A stretch of 37,783 bases of DNA, taken from contig CALGPO010000020.1 of the NCBI GenBank assembly GCA_937960465.1, positions 1 to 37,783 of the forward strand, given 5' to 3'. Positions within the stretch are counted from its first letter, which is position 1. Each line of letters begins with the position of its first letter. The DNA comes from an uncultured bacterium (GTDB lineage: Bacteria; Nitrospirota; Thermodesulfovibrionia; Thermodesulfovibrionales; Dissulfurispiraceae). Below are positions 27,170-34,628 of this stretch, in pieces. The notes beneath the pieces were generated by a model. It saw nothing but the letters and a program-made list of their open reading frames with translations. It searched no databases and had not been told where the DNA came from. The translations under genes were made by a program, and so were the position numbers.

Positions 27170-28334
27170 AAAGGCGTTAGTCGGAAGTAAAAGATACTGG
27201 ACATGGGTAATCGTCCTGCTTGCCGTTATCGGCATAGGTTTTATCACATATCTTCAGCAGTTTAAATTGGGTTTGGGAATAACAGGGCTGAGCAGGGATG
27301 TTTCATGGGGACTATACATAGGACAGTTCACATTCCTTGTTGGTGTGGCTGCTTCTGCAGTTATGCTTGTTATCCCTTATTACCTGCATGACTTCAAGAA
27401 ATTTGGCAAGATTGTTATCCTCGGGGAATTTCTTGCTGTTTCTGCGGTGACGATGTGTATCCTCTTTATTTTTGTTGACATGGGGCAGCCGATGAGGATA
27501 ATGAATGTTATTTTGCATCCTACTCCCAACTCAATAATGTTCTGGGACAGCGTTGTATTGGGCGGATATCTTGGCCTCAATATAATAATAGGCTGGGCAA
27601 CACTTCATGCTGATAAAAAGGGGACGAGACCTGCTGCATGGGTAAAGCCCCTCATATATCTCTCCATACCATGGGCTATCAGCATTCATACTGTAACTGC
27701 TTTTCTGTATGCGGGTCTTCCCGGAAGGCATTTCTGGCTGAGCGCAATCATGGCTGCCCGATTTCTGGCATCGGCATTCGCAGGAGGTCCAGCACTTCTC
27801 ATAATCCTCGCATTGATTGTCAGGAAGTTCACGAAGTTCGATCCAGGCAAGGAGGCGATTCAGGCCATAGGCAAGATTGTTACATATGCTATGATTGCAA
27901 ATGTGTTTTTCTTATTACTTGAAATCTTTACGGCAGCATATAGTTCCATACCAGGACACACTCATCCGTTCAAATATCTGTATTTCGGTCTTGAAGGGCA
28001 TGCAAGGCTTGTCCCTCTGATGTGGGCATCATCCATTCTTGCAATAGTATCGATTGTGCTTCTCGTATTCCCGTCTATAAGAAAAAATGAAAGTATGCTG
28101 GCACTTGCATGCATAGCATTATTCGTATCCTTGTGGATAGACAAGGGATTCGGTCTGATCATAGGTGGCTTTGTGCCTAACATGTTTGAAAAGGTCACAG
28201 AATACTGGCCAACACTGCCTGAGACCATAATTACCATCAGTGTGTGGGCAGTCGGCTTTCTGATTCTTACCATACTCTATAAGGTAGCTGTTTCTGTCAG
28301 GGAAGAGACAGCTGGGATTGAGCTGGAGCACTGA
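27162..28334 (+). CDS. dsrP: DsrP, NrfD-like integral membrane subunit
   Basis: 390 residues from the ATG at 27162 (MFEKALVGSKRYW), which has GGAGGTG six bases upstream; the longer frame from 27141 would add seven codons without a ribosome site. About ten membrane helices of the NrfD/PsrC family. It exchanges electrons with quinone. Its start overlaps the end of dsrO. A 161-base gap with a palindrome follows. Confidence 0.95.
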   Translation: MFEKALVGSKRYWTWVIVLLAVIGIGFITYLQQFKLGLGITGLSRDVSWGLYIGQFTFLVGVAASAVMLVIPYYLHDFKKFGKIVILGEFLAVSAVTMCILFIFVDMGQPMRIMNVILHPTPNSIMFWDSVVLGGYLGLNIIIGWATLHADKKGTRPAAWVKPLIYLSIPWAISIHTVTAFLYAGLPGRHFWLSAIMAARFLASAFAGGPALLIILALIVRKFTKFDPGKEAIQAIGKIVTYAMIANVFFLLLEIFTAAYSSIPGHTHPFKYLYFGLEGHARLVPLMWASSILAIVSIVLLVFPSIRKNESMLALACIALFVSLWIDKGFGLIIGGFVPNMFEKVTEYWPTLPETIITISVWAVGFLILTILYKVAVSVREETAGIELEH

Positions 28335-28382
28335 GGGAGTAAAAAGATTGGACATTTAGGGATTAAATTTTTTAAATCTAAT

Positions 28383-28452
28383 TTGAGCGATTTTGTAAGG
28401 CAGGCCTGCCTGTGCGTTGCACGCAGACAGGCCTGAATATAGAATCGCTCAA
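28383..28452. repeat. 70-bp palindromic repeat after dsrP
   Basis: Ends TTGAGCGATT and AATCGCTCAA; centre GCCTGCCTGTGCGTTGCACGC. The transcript would fold into a long hairpin. The same unit, inverted, brackets the composite repeat at 19211-19689. Placed between dsrP and the ferredoxin gene, it may separate or stabilise transcripts. Confidence 0.8.
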
Positions 28453-28495
28453 TTTGGGTTAAATTAATAAGATTATTTTAGTAGGAGGTGATTAA

Positions 28496-28681
28496 ATGTA
28501 TCTTGTAGTAGTTGATACCGCAAAGTGTGAAGGATGCGAGGAGTGCGTCAATAACTGTCCACAGGGTGTATTCAGGATGGTAGATGGAAAGTCGGACCCT
28601 TATCAGTCATCTGAATGTGTTTTCTGCGAGACATGCTTGCAGGTATGTGCACCTGGTGCAATTACCATAACCGAGATGTAA
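28496..28681 (+). CDS. Two-cluster [4Fe-4S] ferredoxin
   Basis: 61 residues with C11/C14/C17/C21 and C41/C44/C47/C51, two complete CxxCxxCxxxC motifs. GTAGGAGGTG precedes the ATG. As last gene of the plus-strand dsr block it may supply electrons to DsrAB or accept them from another enzyme; partners cannot be read from the sequence. A strong terminator follows 10 bases after the stop. Confidence 0.93.
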   Translation: MYLVVVDTAKCEGCEECVNNCPQGVFRMVDGKSDPYQSSECVFCETCLQVCAPGAITITEM

Positions 28682-28690
28682 GAGAGCAGT

Positions 28691-28727
28691 AAAAAAGGGC
28701 GCCCCGATTATCGGGACGCCCTTTTTT
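28691..28727. terminator. Bidirectional terminator between the ferredoxin gene and tusA
   Basis: AAAAAAGGGCG(c)CCCGA, loop TTA, TCGGG(a)CGCCCTTTTTT: a 17-position stem with one mismatch, A tract on one side and T tract on the other, serving both converging operons. Confidence 0.93.
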
Positions 28728-28739
28728 ATTTTTGACTGA

Positions 28740-28991
28740 TTAGCTTTTCTTGATGTAAAGCTCCCAATAACCCTTGTCCTCAAGCTTTACGGATTCAAAC
28801 TCATAACCCTGTTTTTCTGCATACCGTGGAATTGAATCCTCTGCAGATGCAGGAGCGTCACATATTATCTTGAGAACCCCCCCACTTGGCATTTTCTCCA
28901 GTGCTTTTTTGGTTAGGACCAAGGGGTAAGGACATACCCTTCCCAATACATCAAGGGTTTCTGCTACTGGTTGCGACTTCAAATCTGCCAT
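28740..28991 (-). CDS. tusA: TusA-family sulfur carrier
   Basis: 83 residues with the CPxP motif CPYPLV; C20 is the persulfide-carrying residue. TusA proteins move sulfane sulfur between rhodanese, DsrE-type proteins and DsrC. It is the last gene of the minus-strand sulfur-relay operon, 18 bases after the DsrF-like gene, and converges on the dsrMKJOP-ferredoxin operon. Confidence 0.93.
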   Translation of the reverse strand: MADLKSQPVAETLDVLGRVCPYPLVLTKKALEKMPSGGVLKIICDAPASAEDSIPRYAEKQGYEFESVKLEDKGYWELYIKKS

Positions 28992-29009
28992 TTTTACATC
29001 CTCCTTATT

Positions 29010-29423
29010 TTAAAAGAATTGCAGATGGTCAACTTCTTCCATCACTTTTTGAATTTCGCTGTACGGAACCAACTGCGCTTTTGTCTCTCCGCCGACGTCT
29101 TCTGCGTCCATGATCAGATGATCCTCTTTGAGGCCAAACCTGTCAACATCCTCTTTGCATATCATGACCTTCAGGTCAAGAAGCAGACTGTTCTTCATAT
29201 GTTGTTCAAGGCTTGTGATACCGTAATGCTTCATTGCCTGCTGGCTCTTAAGGCAGTTGAGCACCCCATCTCCGATAAAGCATACTACTGGTTCAATATT
29301 GTCTCCTTCCTCTAAATATATCTCAACTGTCTGGCTTGCTATTGCATGTGTGAGTGCAAGCCTTGATGCCTCAGTTTTATATGGAAGCGACCTTATTATA
29401 AATGCGAGTTTTTTAGTAGCCAT
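29010..29423 (-). CDS. DsrE/F-family protein, DsrF-like
   Basis: 137 residues from the ATG at 29423, chosen because AGGAGGTG lies six bases upstream; a GTG at 29432 lies within that site. Rossmann-like DsrE/F fold with VVCFIGDGVLNC (C48, C57), similar to the DsrF/TusC region FxGDGV, and a further C89 in KVMICKED. In this operon it probably forms the DsrEFH-like assembly with its two upstream neighbours. Confidence 0.78.
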   Translation of the reverse strand: MATKKLAFIIRSLPYKTEASRLALTHAIASQTVEIYLEEGDNIEPVVCFIGDGVLNCLKSQQAMKHYGITSLEQHMKNSLLLDLKVMICKEDVDRFGLKEDHLIMDAEDVGGETKAQLVPYSEIQKVMEEVDHLQFF

Positions 29424-29424
29424 A

Positions 29425-29787
29425 TTAATCACCTCCTATGAGAAGTACTCTGTCTGCGCTGAAGGTGCTTGCTAAATACCAGTCCATGCTGCGCCTTCCC
29501 CAGCCTTCCATTGTGTCATCCTTATGATAGCCCCTCGCCTCGGCACATGCCTCGCAGACTACTGCTTTGAATTTACCTGTTGCGAAGAGTTCTGTGAGTG
29601 TTTTTGCAAGGTGTGAATAATCCTTGAATGCCTTTTGTCCCTTTTTTGAAAGCATTGTTGCATTGCTTGATACCCAAAAGTCTACCTCGTGTCCCTTCTT
29701 TACAGCAGCTTCTGCGAGCTTAACTCCAAAGTCGAGGGATACGGAGCCGACCAGTGATGAAAAACAGCCTATAGTCAATTTGCCCAT
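29425..29787 (-). CDS. DsrE-family protein, DsrE-like
   Basis: 120 residues of the DsrE fold (GKLTIGCFSSLVGSVSLDFG, then alternating strands). The conserved sulfur-binding cysteine is probably C81 in CEACAEARG, the counterpart of the active cysteine of DsrE in sulfur oxidizers; C78 is beside it. It ends one base before the ATG of the DsrF-like gene and follows the DsrH-like gene by 13 bases. Confidence 0.82.
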   Translation of the reverse strand: MGKLTIGCFSSLVGSVSLDFGVKLAEAAVKKGHEVDFWVSSNATMLSKKGQKAFKDYSHLAKTLTELFATGKFKAVVCEACAEARGYHKDDTMEGWGRRSMDWYLASTFSADRVLLIGGD

Positions 29788-29800
29788 AATTGCCTCCTTT

Positions 29801-30097
29801 CTATATCCATATTATTTTTTCATAGTCATTGAAAATAAGGTCAACCACATCGCTGTAAGTGACAGGCTTTACGCGGCTGTCCACATCGGCAGAGCTGAAA
29901 CCCCTGCTTTCGAGGTCTTCTGACAGCACATAGAAATTTGCTGATTTGTCTAGCAGAGGTGAAGACTTTCCATTTTCTTTTGTTGTTGCGTGATAAATGC
30001 CGTTGCCTACGAGGATGATGCCGAGTTTCTCTGCACTCAACCTGTTGAGGACATCGGAACCGCCTCTGAAATCGCTCATAAAAACGCCAAGCTTCAT
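29801..30097 (-). CDS. DsrH/TusB-like protein without cysteine
   Basis: 98 residues. The pattern IILVGNGIYHAT, YVLSEDLESRGF and VKPVTYSDVVDLIF fits DsrH/TusB (DsrH normally has GDGVY, an AED-like block and a C-terminal helix). It contains no cysteine at all, so it lacks the conserved Cys of DsrH. First gene of the operon, preceded by AGGAGGTG and a candidate promoter. Confidence 0.7.
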   Translation of the reverse strand: MKLGVFMSDFRGGSDVLNRLSAEKLGIILVGNGIYHATTKENGKSSPLLDKSANFYVLSEDLESRGFSSADVDSRVKPVTYSDVVDLIFNDYEKIIWI

Positions 30098-30139
30098 AGA
30101 AACACCTCCTATTCATGGATTTTAGAGTCTGGCATGCAG

Positions 30140-30169
30140 ACTATATTTTACAAATAAAATGACAAGCAA
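30140..30169 (-). promoter_or_regulatory. Candidate promoter of the dsrH-like/dsrE/dsrF/tusA operon
   Basis: On the minus strand TTGCTT, 18 bases, TATAGT, about 43 bases before the first ATG. The 177-bp gap holds nothing else that I can identify. Confidence 0.45.
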
Positions 30170-30274
30170 CTTTACAGGTATGACTTTATACCAGTTATAG
30201 GCTATACTTGTCAATAAAAAAATCTGACAATTCAGCAATTAAAAAACTATATGACTTATTAAATCTTCCATGTT

Positions 30275-30718
30275 TTAGCACTTCCCTCCGTTTCTTATCT
30301 CATCATCAAACATACCCTTCAAAATCCTCGATGCGCAGAACTGTCCGCACATGGTGCATGAGTCTTCGGCTGATGGCTGCCTTTCGCTTCTTATCCTCAC
30401 TGCCTCATCCTTTGCAATTGCCAATTCAAACTGCTTATGCCAGTCAAGGTCTCTTCTTGCAATGGACATCTCCTTGTCCCTGTCTCGCCTTTTCAACTTC
30501 ACCATATCACCGATGTATGCTGCAATCCTTGCTGTAATAACTCCCTGCTTAACATCTTCAGGAAATGGCAGGCCTAAATGCTCGACTGGAGTCACATAGC
30601 AGATGAAATCAGCGCCATAGGCAGATGAGAGCGCAGCACCGATGGCTGATGTTATGTGGTCATATCCGGGTGCGATGTCTGTTGTTATTCCTCTCTTTGC
30701 CCTTTCAAGCTGTGTCAT
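30275..30718 (-). pseudogene. thiC: thiC with a large internal in-frame deletion
   Basis: 147 codons, against ~430 for an anaerobic-type ThiC. The first 13 residues, MTQLERAKRGITT, match the ThiC start; the next residues, DIAPGYDHITSAIGAALSS, match a region normally ~250 residues further on. The C-terminal third continues normally to the cluster motif C121/C124/C128 (CTMCGQFC). The product would lack most of the catalytic barrel and so cannot make the pyrimidine of thiamin by the known reaction. Last in the corrin operon, eight bases after the BPL_N gene. The frame is intact, so a retained, reduced protein cannot be excluded; an assembly collapse is another possibility. The ThiC relative BzaF, which makes a cobamide lower ligand, is a possible ancestor in this context. 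Confidence 0.75.
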
Positions 30719-30726
30719 TGCGCCTC

Positions 30727-32058
30727 CTATGTTCTTAATAGCATATATAAAATTCTGTCTATTTCGTCTATGAGCTTCTTAAATAACCCTCCATAACTCT
30801 TTGAATTTCCAAAAAGCTCTGTCCGCATTTCCTGTATTTTTGGGTCATCACATTTTTCGTATGTTATATGCCCATTTTGCATGGCATATCTTTCTAAAAT
30901 CAAAAGCTGTTTAGCTTTTTCCGTAAATGGCATTAACAAATTTTTTATTTTATTTAAATCTGACTGCTGACTGCTAACTTCTGATTGCTGTTTTTTAATT
31001 ATTTCCGCAATTTCCTTTATCATCACATAAAGCGTGCAGTATTCGAGCCCTCTTACTCCCCTACGCCACTGCAAAAACATGGGATTCCTCCAGAACCAGA
31101 GGAAGTTGCGAATGCCGAGATTGATCAGGTCATCGACTGCAGCCTCAATATCAGTGCAGCAGTGCAGCAGCGCAGTAGAGCAGTAGTTTTCATGAGGAAT
31201 AATTTTTCCCTTAATATCTTGTTGTTCTGCTGTTCTGTTGCTCTGCTCTGCGAGATATTCCCAGAGATTTTTTAAAACTTTTGCGCCGTTTTCATCTTCA
31301 GGGGTATCAAAATGTATTAATGATAAAATTACTTTGCCTTTTCCAAAATTTCCTTCCACCACTGAAGGCGCATCTTTTAATCTCCGGGGATTCAGATTGA
31401 TTTTATAAATATCTTCCAATTCTGACCAGCCGCCATTGGCCTCAACATCTCCCACATTCAAATCCGAACTGAATGAATCTGGGAGTGCATCTCCATAAGT
31501 AGCGAGTATTTTTATGGTCTTATCATCAACCAAGAATTGTGAAGGCCACCATGCATAAAAGATTGGTGAAGGGGTGAATGGGTGAATGGGTGAATAGGTG
31601 AATGGGTGAATGGGTGAATGGGTGAATGGGTGAATGGGTGAAGGGGTGAAGGGGTGAAGGGGTGAAGGGGTGAAAATAGCATGCTCTGAAATATTTAATT
31701 GTATCCGGCCGCTGAAGCTTGGCACCCTCTGCTTTGTGGGCATCCTCTTTATATTTAAAAGCCCTATGCCATCAAGTGTTGCAAGACCTGCACCTCCGCA
31801 GAAACCCAAATAATTACCACCTTTATTCACAAATTTCTTTATTTCACTGATGCCCTCTTCACCGAGGGCTTTTATCTTATTCGATGCCCACCCGCCTGGC
31901 ACAAAGAGCATCCTGTAATTTTTTAATTCTCCATTCTTTATATTATCCGAACGGATAAGTTCAAAAGAAAGATTGCATGCCTTCAGAGCCTTGTATGCCA
32001 TCAATCCCCAGAGAAAAGACTCATCCCAGAGGAAGGCAACTTTATTTTTTGTTTTCAT
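30727..32058 (-). CDS. BPL_N-domain (biotin-ligase N-terminal/GATase1-like) protein with internal repeats
   Basis: 443 residues. The N-terminal ~250 residues form a class I glutamine amidotransferase-like BPL_N domain (FLWDESFLWGLMAYKAL, MLFVPGGWASNKI, GGNYLGFCGGAGLATLDG with a nucleophile-like Cys). The natural substrate of such proteins is unknown. Three in-frame repeat insertions interrupt it: 14 octamers at 31565-31676 (HPFTHSPI-type), an AGCAGTAG palindrome at 31158-31252, and a QQSEVSSQQSD stretch near 30957-30995. It overlaps cbiGH by 17 bases. The changing number of octamers could switch the frame. The C-terminal ~150 residues are helical and not recognised. Confidence 0.7.
   Translation of the reverse strand: MKTKNKVAFLWDESFLWGLMAYKALKACNLSFELIRSDNIKNGELKNYRMLFVPGGWASNKIKALGEEGISEIKKFVNKGGNYLGFCGGAGLATLDGIGLLNIKRMPTKQRVPSFSGRIQLNISEHAIFTPSPLHPFTPSPIHPFTHSPIHPFTYSPIHPFTPSPIFYAWWPSQFLVDDKTIKILATYGDALPDSFSSDLNVGDVEANGGWSELEDIYKINLNPRRLKDAPSVVEGNFGKGKVILSLIHFDTPEDENGAKVLKNLWEYLAEQSNRTAEQQDIKGKIIPHENYCSTALLHCCTDIEAAVDDLINLGIRNFLWFWRNPMFLQWRRGVRGLEYCTLYVMIKEIAEIIKKQQSEVSSQQSDLNKIKNLLMPFTEKAKQLLILERYAMQNGHITYEKCDDPKIQEMRTELFGNSKSYGGLFKKLIDEIDRILYMLLRT
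31158..31252. repeat. AGCAGTAG palindromic repeat inside the BPL_N gene
   Basis: GCAGCAGCGCAGTAGAGCAG, an A/T-rich centre, and CTGCTGTTCTGTTGCTCTG. Homologous to 12606-12712 and read in frame as NRTAEQQDIKGK to CSTALLHCC. Confidence 0.75.
31565..31676. repeat. Array of 14 GGTGAA(T/G)G octamers inside the BPL_N gene
   Basis: Fourteen contiguous 8-bp units, most of them GGTGAATG or GGTGAAGG. On the coding strand the period of 24 bases gives the eight-residue repeat HPFTHSPI with no stop in any frame. A gain or loss of one unit shifts the frame. Confidence 0.95.
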
Positions 32059-33889
32059 ATCCCCTCGGTGTAATCATATAGTTATTCCATGTAAAGGTCT
32101 GGGAATTCCCTACTATCACTGTTGTCTGCATGTCTATATCGTAGTTCAACATATCCCTCAGATTTGTGATAATAATCCTCTCATTTTCTCTCATTGCACT
32201 TTTTACAATTCCCACAGGTGTTTCGGTGCTTCGGTATCTGAGGAGTATTGCCCTTGCCTTATTGATATGCCCGGGCCTTCCCATGCTTTTTGGATTATAG
32301 AGGACTATTACAAAATCAGACATCGCCGCTGCTGCAAGCCTTTTCTCAATTAATTCCCACGGCGTGAGTCTGTCTGAAAGGCTTATTACTGCGAAATCAT
32401 GCATGAGCGGCGCACCAAGCCTTGCTGCGCAGGCATTCAAGGCGGAGATACCGGGAATGACTTCAATAGCAAGTTTGGAAGTTTGGAGGTTTGGAAGTTC
32501 GGAAGTTACTTCCGCACTTCTGCTCTTCCGCGCCTCCGCTCTAAGTACTTCAAACACCAGCCCTGCCATGGCATATATACCTGGGTCTCCGCCGCTTATG
32601 ACAGAAACAGTTTTCCCGGACATCGCAAGCTCAACTGCCCTTTTACATCTTTCAACTTCTTTTGTCATGCCTGTTGATATGACTTCTTTGTCTTTGAGCA
32701 ATTCCTGTATCAAATCGAGATATGTTCCGTATCCAACAATAACATCTGACTTTCTTATAGCATCTTGTGCATAGGGTGTTAGATGCTCAATGCTTCCCGG
32801 CCCTGTGCCGACAATGTAAATCCTGCCGAATGGGTGAAGCGGTGAAGTGGTGAATGGGTGAAGCGGTGAAGTGGTGAAGTGGTTGAGTTCCGCAACCGCT
32901 ATTGTTACATTTCCGAGTTTATATTTTGGCACAAGCAGTTCAGATGTCCCTGACGCAAGCAATGCCGCAGGCTCTGAAACAGCATTTGCGCCTGTTGCCT
33001 TAAAGACCACATCTGATTTTTGTAATCCCTCCACCGCGTTAAGTTCATCTACATTAAAGGTCTTAATTTTAAAATTATATTTTTCTGCAAATGCATTTAA
33101 TCCCTCTTCATCTTCTTTTATATCAATGGTTGCGATTGAATGAATTGAGAGGAATGACAGATTGTTTTCATCAAATACAGCCTTGATTGCTTCTGCTATC
33201 TCTTTATCTGATGTCCCACTGTTGCACCCGATTCCGATAACAAGATTTTTGGGCCTTAAATAAAGCTGTGTAGATGGGTAAATGGATGAATGGGTGAATC
33301 GGTGAATGGGTGAATCGGTAAATGGGTCTTTTTTGTTTGTTATCAATACATCTGCAAATCTCGGATCACTTACTTTTAAAAATTCATCGGGCAATTCGAT
33401 TTGTATTTCAGAGAATATCCTCAATGCGCCGTTGTTGAGAAGCCTTGTGCCTATTTGTGGAACGAGTTCCCAATCTTCAATAACGAGATTATTTTCCTTT
33501 GCCCATAAATCTATGGAAGTCAGGTTATTTACATCGGATGCTGTTGTTATTATTGCCTCTGCTTTTAGAAATTCCGCTATTTTTTTTGCCAATTCATTCG
33601 CTCCGCCAAGATGCCCGCTTAAGAGGCTTATGGCATATTCCCCTTTTTCATCAAGCACAACAACTGACGGGTCTGTTTTTTTGTCTTTTATTAAAGGCGC
33701 TATAGTCCTTACCACGATGCCTGCTGCCATGATAAAAATGAGGTTTCTGCTTTCATTCCATATTTCAGAGACAATCTCTGATTTAAACTTTAAGACTGGA
33801 GCATCTGGATAAAGGACCTTGAGCCTTTCAGCAGTTTTAAGGCCATTATCTGTTATGTAGAAAATGGCTGTATTATTTTCTGTATTCAT
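32042..33889 (-). CDS. cbiGH: CbiG-CbiH fusion: cobalt-precorrin-5A hydrolase / precorrin-3B C17-methyltransferase
   Basis: 615 residues. CbiG occupies ~1-345 (N-terminal GIVVRTIAPLIKDKKTDP and LLSGHLGGAN; C-terminal GIGCNSGTSDKEI). CbiH occupies ~355-615 with the SAM methyltransferase motifs VGTGPGSIEHLTP, GYGTYLDLI and SGGDPGIYAMAG. CbiH contracts the ring at C17; CbiG opens the delta-lactone and removes C20 as acetaldehyde. Repeat insertions lie at the CbiG interdomain point (33277-33324), at the CbiG/CbiH junction (32833-32888) and in a CbiH loop (32464-32550). Overlaps cbiF by 17 bases upstream and the BPL_N gene downstream. Confidence 0.92.
   Translation of the reverse strand: MNTENNTAIFYITDNGLKTAERLKVLYPDAPVLKFKSEIVSEIWNESRNLIFIMAAGIVVRTIAPLIKDKKTDPSVVVLDEKGEYAISLLSGHLGGANELAKKIAEFLKAEAIITTASDVNNLTSIDLWAKENNLVIEDWELVPQIGTRLLNNGALRIFSEIQIELPDEFLKVSDPRFADVLITNKKDPFTDSPIHRFTHSSIYPSTQLYLRPKNLVIGIGCNSGTSDKEIAEAIKAVFDENNLSFLSIHSIATIDIKEDEEGLNAFAEKYNFKIKTFNVDELNAVEGLQKSDVVFKATGANAVSEPAALLASGTSELLVPKYKLGNVTIAVAELNHFTTSPLHPFTTSPLHPFGRIYIVGTGPGSIEHLTPYAQDAIRKSDVIVGYGTYLDLIQELLKDKEVISTGMTKEVERCKRAVELAMSGKTVSVISGGDPGIYAMAGLVFEVLRAEARKSRSAEVTSELPNLQTSKLAIEVIPGISALNACAARLGAPLMHDFAVISLSDRLTPWELIEKRLAAAAMSDFVIVLYNPKSMGRPGHINKARAILLRYRSTETPVGIVKSAMRENERIIITNLRDMLNYDIDMQTTVIVGNSQTFTWNNYMITPRGYENKK
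32464..32550. repeat. GCGGAAGT-type repeat inside cbiH
   Basis: TTTGGAAG/TTCGGAAG words followed by CTTCCGCACTTCTGCTCTTC, an inverted arrangement. In frame it gives ARKSRSAEVTSELPNLQTSK between VFEVLRAE and VIPGIS. Confidence 0.65.
32833..32888. repeat. GGTGAAGT octamer array at the CbiG/CbiH junction
   Basis: Seven 8-bp units (GGTGAAGC, GGTGAAGT, GGTGAATG and variants). Translated as HFTTSPLHPFTTSPLHPF, it forms the linker between the two enzymes. Confidence 0.85.
33277..33324. repeat. GGTGAATC octamer array inside cbiG
   Basis: Six 8-bp units, translated as FTDSPIHRFTHSSIYPST, lying between the two CbiG domains. Confidence 0.85.
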
Positions 33890-34628
33890 GTTTGAAATTC
33901 TTGTTGTATAATTTCGATTCTTTGCCGAGAGATTCTGATGATGCCCTGAGAGACTCGCCTACATATATCAGAGCTGTCTTTTTTATTTCAGCGTCTCTGA
34001 CGAGCGAGTCGAGGTTTTTAAGTTCTCCTGTTATCACACGCTGTTCAGGCCATGTTGCTTTCTCAACAATCACGACAGGTGTATTGTTAGGATAGCCTTC
34101 TAATAGTTCATCTTTTACTTTTTCTATCATGCCGACGCTTAGGAATATAACCATTGTTGCTTTGTGCTTTGCTAAGTCGCTTAATTTTTCGGTTTCGGGC
34201 ACAGGGGTTCTTCCCTCAAGCCTTGTAAATATGACGGTCTGGCTGATTTCCGGTATGGTAAGCTCCTGTCCTAAGATTGCTGCCCCTGCCATTGCTGAGG
34301 ATACACCGGGAATGACCTCGTATTCAATATCTAATCCTCTCAACCGCTCTATCTGCTCTGATATGGCGCTGTAAAAGGATGTGTCGCCTGTATGAAGTCT
34401 GACAACAATTTTTTTGTCCGCAATAGACTTTTTAATGACCTCCGTTGTTTCATCGAGAGTCATTGACGCCGAATTATACATCTCTGCCTTTAAGCCCTCA
34501 AGTAAGGCTGGATTCACAAGGCTTCCAGCATAGATTACAATATCGGCATTATCGAGCAGCCTTCTGCCTTTGATTGTTATCAATTCAGGGTCTCCTGGCC
34601 CTGCTCCTATGAAATATACCTTGCTCAT
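33873..34628 (-). CDS. cbiF: Precorrin-4 / cobalt-precorrin-4 C11-methyltransferase
   Basis: 251 residues, normal length, with no repeat insertion. SAM-dependent tetrapyrrole methylase: VYFIGAGPGDPELITIKG at the N-terminus, VRLHTGDTSFYSAI in the middle and YEVIPGVSSAMAGAA. It methylates C11 of the corrin ring. It starts four bases within the end of cbiL (ATGA) and runs into cbiGH. Confidence 0.94.
   Translation of the reverse strand: MSKVYFIGAGPGDPELITIKGRRLLDNADIVIYAGSLVNPALLEGLKAEMYNSASMTLDETTEVIKKSIADKKIVVRLHTGDTSFYSAISEQIERLRGLDIEYEVIPGVSSAMAGAAILGQELTIPEISQTVIFTRLEGRTPVPETEKLSDLAKHKATMVIFLSVGMIEKVKDELLEGYPNNTPVVIVEKATWPEQRVITGELKNLDSLVRDAEIKKTALIYVGESLRASSESLGKESKLYNKNFKHEYRK

Noticed and set aside
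30098-30760. TPP or cobalamin riboswitch before the thiC remnant
   Set aside because: The remnant is eight bases after the preceding gene, and no conserved riboswitch core was seen there.
31565-31676. CRISPR array
   Set aside because: The units are contiguous 8-mers without spacers and lie inside a gene; there are no cas genes.
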